Assembly (NCBI RefSeq): GCF_905475395.1
Contig: NC_058340.1
Location: 62,598,181-62,662,180 of the forward strand
Direction: 5' to 3'
DNA length: 64,000 nucleotides
Source of the DNA: Chrysoperla carnea
Lineage: Eukaryota > Arthropoda > Insecta > Neuroptera > Chrysopidae
Shown here: piece after piece, positions 24,057 through 64,000 of the stretch
How positions within the stretch are numbered: the first letter of the stretch is position 1
How the letters are laid out: each line of letters starts with the position of its first letter
Notes under the pieces: model-generated
What the model saw: only the letters and a program-made list of their open reading frames with translations
Databases searched by the model: none
What the model was told of the DNA's origin: nothing
Program-made: the position numbers and the translations under genes

Positions 24057-27000
24057 ATGGAAGAAGTTGATAACATTATAATTCATACGTTAAAAAATAT
24101 AGGATGGTAATTTAATTAATATTTAATTAAAAATGGGCCCAGTTATTTATTTATACTAAAATTTTAGTGACATTGATGAAGAGATTGTTAGCTTAAAACA
24201 ATTCACCGATGAAATAATTGTAAAAGCTGTGATATGTTGTCTAGAAGCAATTACTCCAGGAACAGGATTGCCAAAAATACTACCGGCTTCAATGAGTTTA
24301 CGATTACGTACAGCCACATCAATTGCAGAAATGATTAAGGACTTAGGATATAGGGGAGATATGGGTTACCAAACTTTATTGTATTCAAATGAAGTTGATA
24401 TTCGACGTATGTTTATGTTTTTAGTTGAGCGTTTGCCAAGAGATACAGATAAAGCTGGTGGTCATGTCAAAGTAAAAGGTTTAAACATTCATTCTATGGT
24501 CCCGACTCTCAAAAACACCTGCAAAATTATTTCAATAGAAATATCAGCATCCGTAATATTTATCGATAAGATGACAGTATGCTTAAAATTTTATCGTGTG
24601 AAATAAAAGAACCTCGTATTTTCCTCGAGAACCTCGTGGTTGAAGTTTCCTAGCCAACTTGGCCTCTGAAAATTGATTGAAAACTTCAACCTTATATACC
24701 AAACCCTTTATGAATATGTCTTTCTTTTTGCAAGTTCTTATCGGGTCCGTGTTTCACGAAAAACTAGCCTTCTAAGTGAGGTCAGTGGGTGGGAAAAAAC
24801 AGCTTCTCTCTCTTAGAAATAATAGCTTCAAAAAATCCATAGAAAAAGATCGCATGACTTTTTTAATCAAAACAGTTCTGTAGTTTTTCTGAAGATATCT
24901 CTCTTCTTTTCTGTAGTTTTTCTGAAGATATTTTTGCAGGAGCTCTCGAGATTTAAGAGAAATCAATATTATTTTAATGATCAATACTTAAATTTTCTCA
25001 GGTCGTTTTGAAATATTAATGAACGATATTCGAGCTAAAATTACAAATGACTTAAAAAAGAAATGGAAACCGGAATTAATGATAACAGATAATATTCCTT
25101 TCCGATCAAGATCTTTAACTGTCCCTGAAACATTTTCAAAAAACATTTCTGAAGGTAAAATTTTTCCAAATAACGATTCTTTCCTTTAAAATTAATTATT
25201 AATTTTTTATAATAGATAAAAAGGAATATTGGAATAGATATTTATTACCGATAACTGAACAGTGTACGGAACAAGAATTAATTCCATCATTGATCGTATT
25301 AAACGAGATAGAAGAAAGTAAAGTTGGGCAAATATCACGTGAAGAAAGTTTACATGCGTTAAATAAACAAACGAATAATATAAGTGAAGCCATAGATATT
25401 CAAGATATAAACACTGAAATTACGTTAAACAAAGCGTTAAATAATACGATGGAAGATGAAACCGTTGAAAAGATGAAATCCCTGTCGGTCGACGATATTA
25501 AAAACACGATTCAAAGTGTAACGGATAATGTTCATCGGCTAAAAGATGAAATACAAACTTTAGATGAAGAATTAAAAATTTTAAAACGAAAAGAAACTCA
25601 AGTAAGAATTTTAAAATTATACTTTCATTCCCAACGACCATCCTAACAAGCAAAGTTTACATTTAGTTCGTCTACGTGTCCTTAGTAATGCCCATCTACG
25701 ACTTGTTGGTCATTTATTGAAAAAAATGCTTACTCTGATCGAATTATTCAATATATTTCTGTGTTTGATTCAGGGTCAATCCTTTTTAATATAGCCTTCC
25801 TTCAATCCTTCTTGAGGCTTCTTTAATCCTTCTAGGCGATGTGAAAATCAGACAGGAGTCGTAATTTTTTTAGTCTCCATAAATCACCTTGGCGCCCCCT
25901 TGTGTGCGACCCTTCTAATAAAAATTTATCTTTCCCCCGCTTTTGCTTTTACTCTTCGTAATTCACCCGGGACCGATAGCGAAAACGAGGCTCCTAGGCA
26001 GTTTCCCCAAATTTTTAACCCGCCACTGCTTCATAAAATTTCTCCTTTCCTAATGTGGTGAAATACCTCCTCACTTCAAAAAATTGTGTACTATTTTTTT
26101 CAAACGGACTATTTTATTACTATCTTAGAACATTATACAAAATTTTTACAAGATATTTCTTTCAAAAAGATTTTAGAACAGAAGAAAATAGAAGATGAAC
26201 TATTAGAAAATAATGTGAAACAATTAAAAATTAAATCAAGAAGCTATAAATTGTTACCCAGTAAAGATGAAAATGTACAAAAATTGGAAGAAATGATTCA
26301 AGCAAGCACTGAAAAGTTAACAAATCTAGCAAATCAATGGAATAAACATCGTACAACATTAATTGAAGAATATCGTAATTTACGTGAAATATCTACTTTA
26401 AAAGATGTATGATATTTTTAAAAGAACAATTATTTTATTTTTAAAATTTTGTAAAATTTTTAGTCAGAAAGCTATAAAATCGAAGAAGAATTTGAGCAAG
26501 AAAAGCAAAAATCTAAAGAACTTGAGAAAGAAATTGCAATAAAAAATGTTCTACATAAGCAGTTACAAGATGAAGTTGCACAATTATCAAAAACTGTTAA
26601 CAGGTAATAAAAAAAATTATTCCAGAGTATTAGGCAGAGGCAGATTATGCATATTTCTCTGAAGATTAAAAAAGACCCCCTAGATGTCGACACTAGAGAG
26701 GGGGAGGTTAGAAATATATCCTGCCATTTAAAGGGTTTATTTTTAATCTTCCCAGGAAAAAGGCTAATTAAAATCCAGATCAATACATTATTTAATCATA
26801 TTTAGATTTGCATACACTCATCGAATAATGGAAATTATTGGAAATATTCGTAAACAATGTACAGAAATGGACAAAATTTTAGAAGATACGAAACAATTAC
26901 AAAAAGATATCAATAAATTAACCGGGAAATTAGATCGATCTTACGTTTTAACCGATGAAATGATTTATCGTGTAAGTAAATTTTACGTCTATTGTTTTAA

Positions 27001-27297
27001 ACAGTGTATACATCTAAAAAAATTAATTTTTCCATACAATAGGACGCAAAACAAGAAGAAACTTCCCGAAAAGCATATAAGTTGTTAGTAACATTACATT
27101 CTGATTGTAATGATATTATTGAAGTTGCAAAACAAACGGGATCAATTGTACGTGAAATTCGCGATTTACAGGAACAAGTTGATACTGAAAAATCCTACGA
27201 TATTGGTGCTAGAATTGATCGTATTACTGCTGATTTGGAACAAGTTCGTAAAGAAACCACAACACTTCAACAAGAAAAAATGAATCGAAAGTCTTAG
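24057..27297 (+). CDS. CCDC22: Coiled-coil domain-containing protein 22
   Basis: CCDC22 pairs with CCDC93 in the COMMD-containing CCC complex, which works with Retriever and WASH in endosomal recycling and affects NF-kB through COMMD proteins. Exons: 24057-24106, 24168-24460, 25002-25154, 25216-25601, about 26170-26406, 26464-26603, 26806-26971, 27043-27297 (1680 bases, 559 residues; human 627). The N-terminal NDC80/NUF2-like calponin fold starts MEEVDNIIIHTL, with DLGYRGDMGYQTLLYSNEVD and a FLVERLP motif. The C-terminal half is coiled coil, with LKIKSRSYKLLP, NQWNKHRTTLIEEYRNL, AYTHRIMEIIGNIRKQ and KLDRSYVLTDEM, all close to the vertebrate protein. Two joints are uncertain. The exon 2 donor could be 24460 or 24478; both leave phase 1. 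The exon 5 acceptor is chosen only by frame. Identity is not in doubt. Confidence 0.9.
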
Positions 27298-27465
27298 TAA
27301 AATTTTAATAATACTCTGAAATTAAAAAATCTAAAAACTATGAGAACTAGATTCTTATTAAAAATATTCACATGTCTTTTTAACGAGTGTCACATGAAAT
27401 TATGTACAGAATGTTTAAGAATGAACCATAGTCGAACCGGGCGTTACAATTTAGAAAAGTGCCAA

Positions 27466-27471
27466 AATAAA
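27466..27471 (+). terminator. CCDC22: Possible polyadenylation signal of CCDC22
   Basis: AATAAA about 170 bases after the CCDC22 stop, in the roughly 500-base gap between the convergent CCDC22 and mS27 genes. It is the best placed signal for the plus strand. Confidence 0.4.
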
Positions 27472-27745
27472 ATAATTTTTGACACTAAATAATCCAAAGC
27501 CATGAAATTCTAGTTGATTTACGGTTGAACGACAAGTTTCTGACGTTTCGGCTTAAGAAATTGCTTTGGGATATCACCCCTCATATATGATTTTAGTCGA
27601 TATTTCAGAAACTCTTCGATCAATCCGTAAAGAAAACCGATTTTTGTATTTTCTGGATCAAAATTACTTTAGAAAATAATTTTTTGTTTTTAAATCAGAG
27701 ATAAAATAAGTAAACAAGAGATTTTTTTAGTTTATATGATTATAT

Positions 27746-27751
27746 TTTATT
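27746..27751 (-). terminator. MRPS27: Possible polyadenylation signal of MRPS27
   Basis: AATAAA on the minus strand about 45 bases beyond the MRPS27 stop codon. The two convergent genes would then not overlap in their 3' UTRs. Confidence 0.4.
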
Positions 27752-27795
27752 TTTTTATAAACAACTAAAATAAATATAAAAAAATTTTTATCGTT

Positions 27796-29130
27796 TTAAC
27801 CCTTTCTTGTAATTACTTCCGGTGGTACATATCCTTCATCAATTTTTCTTGGTTTCTTCTTTTTACCAAACCATCGTTTACGATAATAAATTTTATTTGC
27901 ATCAATTTGTAATTCAAGTTTTTCCTCATTTTCAAAATACCATAATTTTCGTTCTTTTTCTTCCAATTCTTTTCGAATATCTTCAATATTTTGTAGCTTT
28001 TGTATTTTTTCTAATCGTATTCGTTGTTCTTCTAATGAATTTAAACGTTCTTGTTCCCATTTTTGATACAGTTCAGATTGTATATTAATATCGCGTTCAC
28101 TATTACTTTCAACACTATTTCGAACCAATTTTTCAGCTTCATTTTGAAGATTTCCATCAAAACTTGCTATTCCAGAATTTAATAACGTGTCTTTAATTGG
28201 TCCCTCAGTTAATAATTCCAAAACTTCTTTAAAAATATTTTTGTTTTCATTTTTAAGTTTTGTTATTAATTCATTGGCTTTTTCAGTTTTTTCGTATAAG
28301 GTTAAGCCCAAGACACGTAAGCTATTTTCAAAATTTGAATCTCCTTTTGAACCAATCATTACTAATGTTTTACCAACAAGATGTTCAGGTTTACGTAAAT
28401 CGAAATGGTCATCAAAATATGGATTTCGCAAATATTTAACACGAACTTTTGTTTTCTCTTTAGGTTCTGGCTCCGGTGGAGGTTCTTCAGGCCATCCAGT
28501 AGGATTTTTTAAATATAGTATGCAACTTAAGGCTGATAATTTCGTTGCTAAGTCATGGCTAAAATCTTCTTGCAGCATTAATTGTGTAGCAACTCTGGCA
28601 GCCGATGCATATTCTTTACTTTTGATGAACGAATTCATTAAAATATTAGCGTCATACGCTTCAAGAAATAAGCCATAATTTAAGCGATCATCAATCATTT
28701 CTAACAATTCTTGGGACTTAGATAAATTTAAAAAGAGTCGAGTGACAGCATGTGATGTTGATTTTAACATGTTTTTACAGTCAGCACTAAGTCGTAATTT
28801 ATGTACTAAATCACGCAATTCATTACAATGTTCTTCGCTGTTAGTGATTGCATTTGCAAATATGTCTACATCTACGGCACTGATATTCTTCGTATTTTGA
28901 AATTTTTGATCGAGTTCATAGAATAATTCATCTAAATTTACTCGTTGAAAAAGTGGTGATTTTAAACGATGATTCCACACTTCATTACAATAATATGCTT
29001 CGGATAAATAATTTCTTGCCAAAATTAATGATTCATAATTAATTGTTCGTAAAACAGTGGCTCGACTTAAAACTTTCCACATTTTCACATTAGGATAGAT
29101 TTTCCAGGTTAATTCATATTTTAAATTCAC
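27796..29130 (-). CDS. MRPS27: Mitochondrial small-subunit ribosomal protein mS27
   Basis: Pentatricopeptide-like protein of the mitochondrial small ribosomal subunit. Single uninterrupted exon, 444 residues from the first Met (human about 414). A second Met at residue 17 (codon at 29082-29080) begins MWKVLSRATVLRT, basic and hydroxylated without acidic residues, like a mitochondrial targeting peptide; I prefer it as the real start, giving 428 residues. Family landmarks: NYLSEAYYCNEVWNHRL, then DRLNYGLF...NILMNSFIKSKEY...QLMLQEDF, matching the central helical repeats of vertebrate MRPS27. Residues about 345-420 are a charged coiled-coil-like helix rich in Glu, Lys and Arg, and the end is basic (RKRWFGKKKKPRK), suited to rRNA contact. 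The gene lies tail-to-tail with CCDC22, 498 bases apart. Confidence 0.88.
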   Translation of the reverse strand: MNLKYELTWKIYPNVKMWKVLSRATVLRTINYESLILARNYLSEAYYCNEVWNHRLKSPLFQRVNLDELFYELDQKFQNTKNISAVDVDIFANAITNSEEHCNELRDLVHKLRLSADCKNMLKSTSHAVTRLFLNLSKSQELLEMIDDRLNYGLFLEAYDANILMNSFIKSKEYASAARVATQLMLQEDFSHDLATKLSALSCILYLKNPTGWPEEPPPEPEPKEKTKVRVKYLRNPYFDDHFDLRKPEHLVGKTLVMIGSKGDSNFENSLRVLGLTLYEKTEKANELITKLKNENKNIFKEVLELLTEGPIKDTLLNSGIASFDGNLQNEAEKLVRNSVESNSERDINIQSELYQKWEQERLNSLEEQRIRLEKIQKLQNIEDIRKELEEKERKLWYFENEEKLELQIDANKIYYRKRWFGKKKKPRKIDEGYVPPEVITRKG

Positions 29131-29895
29131 TTATGTCATGTGTTAGTGTAGTTTGTATTTTATATCATAGATGGCACCTTTTTTTCCTTTTAAATTTAAG
29201 AAATGGTTCAAATTTTTTCCCAAAATTTTAGCCAATTTACGTAAATTTGCAAAATAAGATTAGCTCATATAATTTCTCAGAATTGTGGGTCAAAAAACGA
29301 TTTCAAAATCTATTGAAATATTTTTGACAATGTTCCAAATTGCTTTATACCAAATTTATATTTAATTTGCATAAATAAACATTTTATTAATATCGATTTA
29401 ATAACAATTATTAATTGTTTTCAATGTTTGGAACACATTCCATTTATAAATTTGTCTAAAATATTTCTTTTGTTTTCTATGCTTTTGGAAGTGTTACATC
29501 CTCTTAACACTCTAGAACTTCTCATAAATGTATATGAATCATTTAAACAATACAGTCAAAAAGACATTTTATTATTTATTTATTGTCTGCACCCATATTA
29601 TAAAAGTTTATATTGAAGAATTTACGTGTATTATGACTAATATTATTTAATTTCTGTTTAAAAATATGTATCTTCATAAGTTGCATTTAGATATACCTAC
29701 AGAATGTTCAGGAAAAGCGTTTCAATTTTTATTATGAAACTAAATCCACTAATTTGATTAAAAGAATTGAAGCATTTAAGCATATAATAGAAGTAATAAA
29801 ATGTAGTATTATCATAGAAGTAATAAAATGAGAATTTAAGCAGTTTTTCTAGAAGTAATAAAAAGTTAAAAAATTGTGATTAGATAGACAATAAA

Positions 29896-30425
29896 ACGAA
29901 AAAAGATATCAAGCTAAAATTTTTATAGCGTGCATAGGAGAAAAAAATCGAGTTTGAGTTTGTAAATGAGCAACATAGCCAGATTGGATTTGATCCAATT
30001 GGATTTTGATTCTGTAGGAACCATTTTGTAAACCATTAGAGATAGAACAAAAGTATAAATATAAAAAATGTTCCTTTTAAAAAAAAGAAACAACTTTTGT
30101 ATGAAACATTTGTTCGTATAAATCATTATTTACCCATTAGGACAAAACTTTGGGATCTATTTGCTCCAAAACTATAACAAATAGGGAGTTAAAAATTTGC
30201 AGATAGCTTCAACTAGTGGTATTGTGAAAGTTTCTTGAAAAAATGAAGAAAAGCTCTAGCAAATACTTTCGAAAATTTTCGGAAGTTTCGAAAACCAAAT
30301 ACCAAATTAAAATACAAATTTAAACTCTTATACCGTATTTTTAAAAATAATGCATGCAATGGCATTCAACACTTTTTATACAGGATATTTCCACAATTAA
30401 CTCAGTCTATTGTTTGTATTCTCTT
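29896..30425 (+). repeat. CAAGCT-type interspersed repeat, copy A
   Basis: Contains AGATATCAAGCTAAAATTTT, then TGAGCAACATAG, CATTAGAGATAGAACAAAAG, and, about 250 bases on, ATTAACTCAGTCTATTGTTTG. The same blocks in the same order recur at 47511-47945 and inverted at 55529-55905. Diverged, no coding potential. The middle differs between copies. Confidence 0.75.
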
Positions 30426-30874
30426 GTTTTAATTATATTTGAATTATTAGTCAAATTTGTCTTTTGTCAAGTATACAATTTGGTAACTTTAGTTGCCTTT
30501 TCTACATGCCACTCTGATAATAAAATTCTGGTCACTTTCTCATGACTATTCAGGAAGTTATTGGAGTTTAAAAATATCAATATTATTGGTATTAGAAGTA
30601 ATCAACTAAAATAAATTATCCGAAATTTTGTTGGTTGACTATCATGTTTTGTAACAATTTCCTTATCAGTTTAAAATAACAAACTTTTGATAAATTCTAA
30701 AATGCAAAATTCTCAAGCGTTTTTAATGGCTTCGTTTGGCATTACTGAGTGCTTCATTAGTTTACTAAACATGTCTCTACGTACACAGCACCTCATATCG
30801 TTTCGATTTTGCTGGATTTCATTTCGGTAAAACGCAGCCAATGCACAAATATTGCCAAGATTACTGTGGTATTA

Positions 30875-31460
30875 GATCCGGCAAAATCTGTCATTGAGGA
30901 TGCTTAATTTTCGCATGGAAAACTTTTGCAGGATTCCGTTTAGAACATGCTCCTTGGACGTAGGATATTGTTTAAACAATTTTTTTTAAACAAAAAAGTA
31001 ATATTGACCGATCGCTTTGGAAAAATTTTTATCATAGGGTCAAAATTAACAAAAACTTTTCTTAGATATTTTTTTCTAAGCACTCAGTTTTTGAATAAAA
31101 AATTCATAAAATTAAAAAAGAACGTGATTTTTACGATTTTCGTCTCTCAAAAAGTCTATAAAAAATCAGATTTTTAATATGTGTCCAATTTTTATTTGTA
31201 ATGTAAAGCTTACTCAACAATATCCCGCAAAATTTTTTGACCCAATCGCATTTAAAGTGCATGTTTGTTAATTGTTAAGAGAGCGCGCGAAAATCCACCC
31301 AAAAATAACGATTTTCTGTTCTATACATGCTAGAAAGTTGGGAGTTTCACCAATCGACTGAAAATAAAGTTAAATTAACAGAAAAGTTCGAAAATTAATA
31401 GTTTCCATAACGCAATCCCCCAGAAAGTTGGAAAAACAGTTTATGCGATTTTGCCGGATC
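30875..31460. mobile_element. Inverted-repeat DNA element with TA target duplication
   Basis: Perfect 14-base terminal inverted repeats GATCCGGCAAAATC / GATTTTGCCGGATC enclose 586 bases and are each bordered by TA (30873-30874, 31461-31462). TA target sites with short inverted repeats fit the Tc1/mariner type. The only frame inside (30947-31177, 76 residues) shows no DDE/DDD transposase motif, so the element is non-autonomous. Confidence 0.7.
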
Positions 31461-31758
31461 TATATGATGGTTAAACATTTTTTTGTTTTATATATATGGT
31501 ATATATACCATGGAGTTATTTATTCTATGTAAATAAGTGATAAGAATTGTTTAAGAGGAAATCAAATTCTAGATAAAAGATAAATAAAAATAAAAACATG
31601 CATATTTGTATAATATTTTCTGTAGATGAATTTATTGTGAGAAATAGATTTATTTAATAAAAAATTATTCCATGAAAATATGAAAGATATTATTGAACTA
31701 TTAATAAATGCATCATTGGCCTTATGTAGTAGTCAGTAGCAAATTCATAAAAAAAACT

Positions 31759-31926
31759 GTCTAACCAAAGAATTCATTCCTCGTCGTTGATTTTTTTATG
31801 GGAGCCGGTAGAAAATGTTTGTCTGAGTGTACCCAACAAATGCATATACATGCGTACTTGTGCTTTTTCGATTTACCCTCATAGGATGGGACAGAAGTAC
31901 CCTAATTCCGGACACTGCATTCTCTT
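31759..31926 (-). repeat. GTGTCCGG-type interspersed repeat, inverted copy
   Basis: Reverse complement begins GAGAATGCAGTGTCCGGAAT and ends with TTTGGTTAGACAG, matching 7518-7695 over its whole length with many substitutions and small indels. Equal ends in both copies suggest that this is the full element. Confidence 0.7.
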
Positions 31927-32881
31927 TATTTAACATTAAACTATTGGATTTCATATTTTGGAAAATTCTCAGCATCGTTTTTTCTTTACATTTTTACCTA
32001 GCATCATCGTTTTCGAGATATAAAGTATAAGCATTTGAAAAACAAAAATGTCTCGTTTTTGACGAAAATAAAGATTATTTTGGTGTTTTGGGTCAAAAAT
32101 GTAATTTGAAAGCCATTAGAAATTATATTTTGGACGATTTTTAGTAGTTTTTGACAATTTTCATTATATTTTTAACTTTTAAAACAAAAATATTTCTATT
32201 GTATTTGTTTATGTGGTGGTATCAGATATCAAAAGAATAACCACCATAAAATTAATGTTTTAAATTTATGGGCGTTTGAATACAATTATCTGGGCAGTTA
32301 TCAGTATCATTGAAAATGCATTATAAATATAGATTTTTTAATATTACTAGTAAATAAAATTTCTTTATTTTGGTATTTAAATTCTTAAATCCTTCCTTAA
32401 AAGAAAATCTAAATTAAATTTTAATTAAAATTTTATATTAGTATTTTCTCAAATTTTCCAAAAACTTTCTAAAGCTCACTAGCTTCAAATAAAAGCCTTC
32501 AAAAGATTTAAAAAAAATCGATATTTAGTGATCCCAAAGGCAGCTATAAATTTGTTTCTCTGTCAATTTTTTTTTTTTACTTGCTTCAAAGTATACCTTT
32601 GACCTGAAATTATTTATGAGGAAGTAAAAAAACAACTGTTGGCCGCTGTTATCCTAGCGTAGATAACTTGAGTCAACCATAGCTCTCAGGTATTTCAACT
32701 GAGGATACGCTAAAATTTTTGATTTTGTATCTCAAGGGTGTTGACATGATTGAATTTAACTTTGCCCGTGGCGTTTATCTTAGAATTTAGAAAACTTTTT
32801 GTAAATTTTCGTTAAAACTGACTAATTTACGGGGCAAATAGAGAAAATCAGTTTTCTACTCTTTTAAGACTCTTTTAATAC

Positions 32882-33955
32882 TTGAGTTTAAATTTGAGTG
32901 CATAACTTTTAAATTATTTTAATTGTTGTTAAATTTAGATTTTATGAAATACTTTACTACTTATTTGTTGTTACTCGACAGTAATATTATTATTATTCAA
33001 CTTGAATATTTCGCCAGAAAGTTTGGCCATTGCTATGGGCCAAAAAAGCCCATTATTATAATAGGTGATTTTTGAATATTTCAAAACCTTGAAAATATGC
33101 AAGAAATTGGACGTGAAACGTACATTTGGGGGTTTTCGGGATCGCTGATTATTCTGACTATTGACTATTCTGAAGTCAGAATTTCGATATACTTCCCCCC
33201 TCCTGAGGTAATTCACCCCGCTGGTCCAAATTGAATATTTACAAAAAATTGCATTGTTAGGTCAACGAAGGGCGATAAACCCTAAGAAGGGGGGAGTATA
33301 TCCCCATTATAACTTCGAAATCGTGATCATTGACCTCAAAAACTCCCGAGTATACTTTTTTGGCCAATTTTGTCGAATGTTTACAGAATCCTGCGGTTTT
33401 GGATCAGCGGAGGTGAATTACCCCCAGAAGAGGGAAGTACATCTTTATTCTAACTTCGGAATCGTGCTCAGTGACCCCAAAAACCTCTGAGTATACTTTT
33501 TTGATCCATTTTGTTGAATATTTACAGAATATTGCAATTTTGAACCAGCGAGGTAAATTACCTAAAGAGGGGGAGATTATATCGAAAATCTGATTTCGGA
33601 ATAGTGATCAGAGACCCCGACAACCCCCGAGTATACGTTTCTGGCCCATATTTTCAAGATTCTAATGATTAGCATATTAGGCCCATAGCAAAAACCAAAA
33701 CTTTCTAGCGGCAAAAAGTTAGATGTAGATTCCTATTTATGGAGCTTCCTGATCATTTAAAAAAAAACTGGCTCGATAGGTTGAGGTACAAAATAAATTC
33801 TCTATGAAATGCTAAAATGACACGACTATAAGGATTAGATTTGAGTGCATAACTCTTAGATTCTTTTAATTGTTGTTAAATCTAGATTTTATTAAATACT
33901 CTATGAATTATTTGTTGTTACTCAGTAATATTATTATTATTCAACTTGAATAGTT
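32882..33955. repeat. Compound block: direct repeats around an inverted tandem array
   Basis: Two direct repeats of about 125 bases (32882-33007 and 33833-33955), sharing TTTGAGTGCATAAC, TTTTAATTGTTGTTAAAT and TAATATTATTATTATTCAAC, flank a central part. The centre holds about three direct units near 33230-33660 of roughly 165 bases each (CCGAGTATAC or CTGAGTATAC, then TTTACAGAAT and CAGCG) and, at 33010-33225, one unit in opposite orientation. The outermost parts of the centre are inverted to each other (GCTATGGGCC near 33033, GGCCCATAGC near 33681). No coding potential. Origin not recognised. Confidence 0.65.
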
Positions 33956-34357
33956 AAATTGCCGCGCCACAACAGACTATTCTACTACTGACAATGAGAG
34001 CGAGTATATCTACTTTACTCAGTTTATTTCAACAAACATATTACTGAGTATATTATTATTATTTAAACATGAAATAGAAGAAAACCTTCATTTATTAAAA
34101 TACAATGGTTTAGTAGTTAATTTTCAGACCACTTCAATACCCATATCAATTAATATTGGTTAGATTATTACTATTTTAAAAACTGCGTAAAGTGAAAGTT
34201 ATAGATAAACTATATTTTTTTATTATTAATTCGTATCATGTGTTTGTTTATATCGCGCCAAATTATTAAAGTATCAAATTTTAATTTTTAAATAATATAA
34301 TTTTGTGAAAATAATTATGGTTTTGTGAGTGTATATATAAAAAAAATTATCATAAAT

Positions 34358-63968
<29,611 letters not shown>

Positions 63969-64000
63969 ATGTTTTATACTATTCGATTTTGCAGGGTATA

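Larger units (their letters stand above)
29131..34357. other. Repeat-rich spacer between MRPS27 and Pvr
   Basis: The two genes diverge from here, so both promoters lie inside. Contents seen: a CAAGCT-type interspersed repeat (29896-30425), a TA-flanked inverted-repeat element (30875-31460), an inverted GTGTCCGG-type repeat (31759-31926) and a compound repeat block (32882-33955). No gene-like frame was found. The last 300 bases before 34358 are the likely Pvr 5' UTR and promoter; no TATA box at a suitable spacing was seen. Confidence 0.55.

Noticed and set aside
28187-28678. 163-residue plus-strand frame
   Set aside because: Antisense shadow of MRPS27.

Overview
The window is nuclear DNA from an insect. 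It is very AT-rich, its genes are split by GT-AG introns, and introns and spacers are full of small transposons. The best lineage marker is a single PDGF/VEGF-receptor-like tyrosine kinase of the arthropod Pvr type. I cannot name the order or species. All gene models were built by hand from reading frame, splice-site phase and similarity to families I recognise; no search was run.

Layout, left to right. (1) 977-3213, minus: a three-exon gene for a small secreted Gly/Tyr-rich protein, with a DNA-transposon derivative in its second intron. (2) 3214-9909: non-coding spacer with scattered repeats. (3) 9910-14623, plus: apoptosis inhibitor 5 (API5), seven exons, RGG-type tail. (4) 14624-20422: very AT-rich spacer with two local tandem duplications, an interspersed repeat ending in a microsatellite and a fold-back element. 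(5) 20423-23216, plus: chaperonin subunit CCT5, two exons, with a tRNA-derived SINE in the intron. (6) 24057-27297, plus: CCDC22, eight exons. (7) 27796-29130, minus: mitochondrial ribosomal protein mS27, intronless and tail-to-tail with CCDC22. (8) 29131-34357: repeat-rich spacer. (9) 34358-63968, plus: the whole Pvr coding region, with 18 exon positions, one of which has two alternative exons.

API5, CCT5, CCDC22 and mS27 are unrelated housekeeping genes that merely sit together. Pvr is about 30 kb, largely because its introns hold transposons: a young 5'-truncated LINE with a 12-bp target duplication, two decayed LINE ends of another family in opposite orientation, and at least six fold-back or inverted-repeat elements.

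The most interesting observation is in Pvr. Two neighbouring exons (50808-50940 and 51619-51763) each encode the second half of the second Ig domain, both run from phase 0 to phase 1, both end in TTAC before the donor GT, and splicing both in would break the frame. They look like a mutually exclusive pair swapping part of the presumed ligand-binding domain. The Pvr kinase also has HGD where most receptor kinases have HRD, and its tail carries four YxxM motifs of the PI3-kinase p85-binding type.
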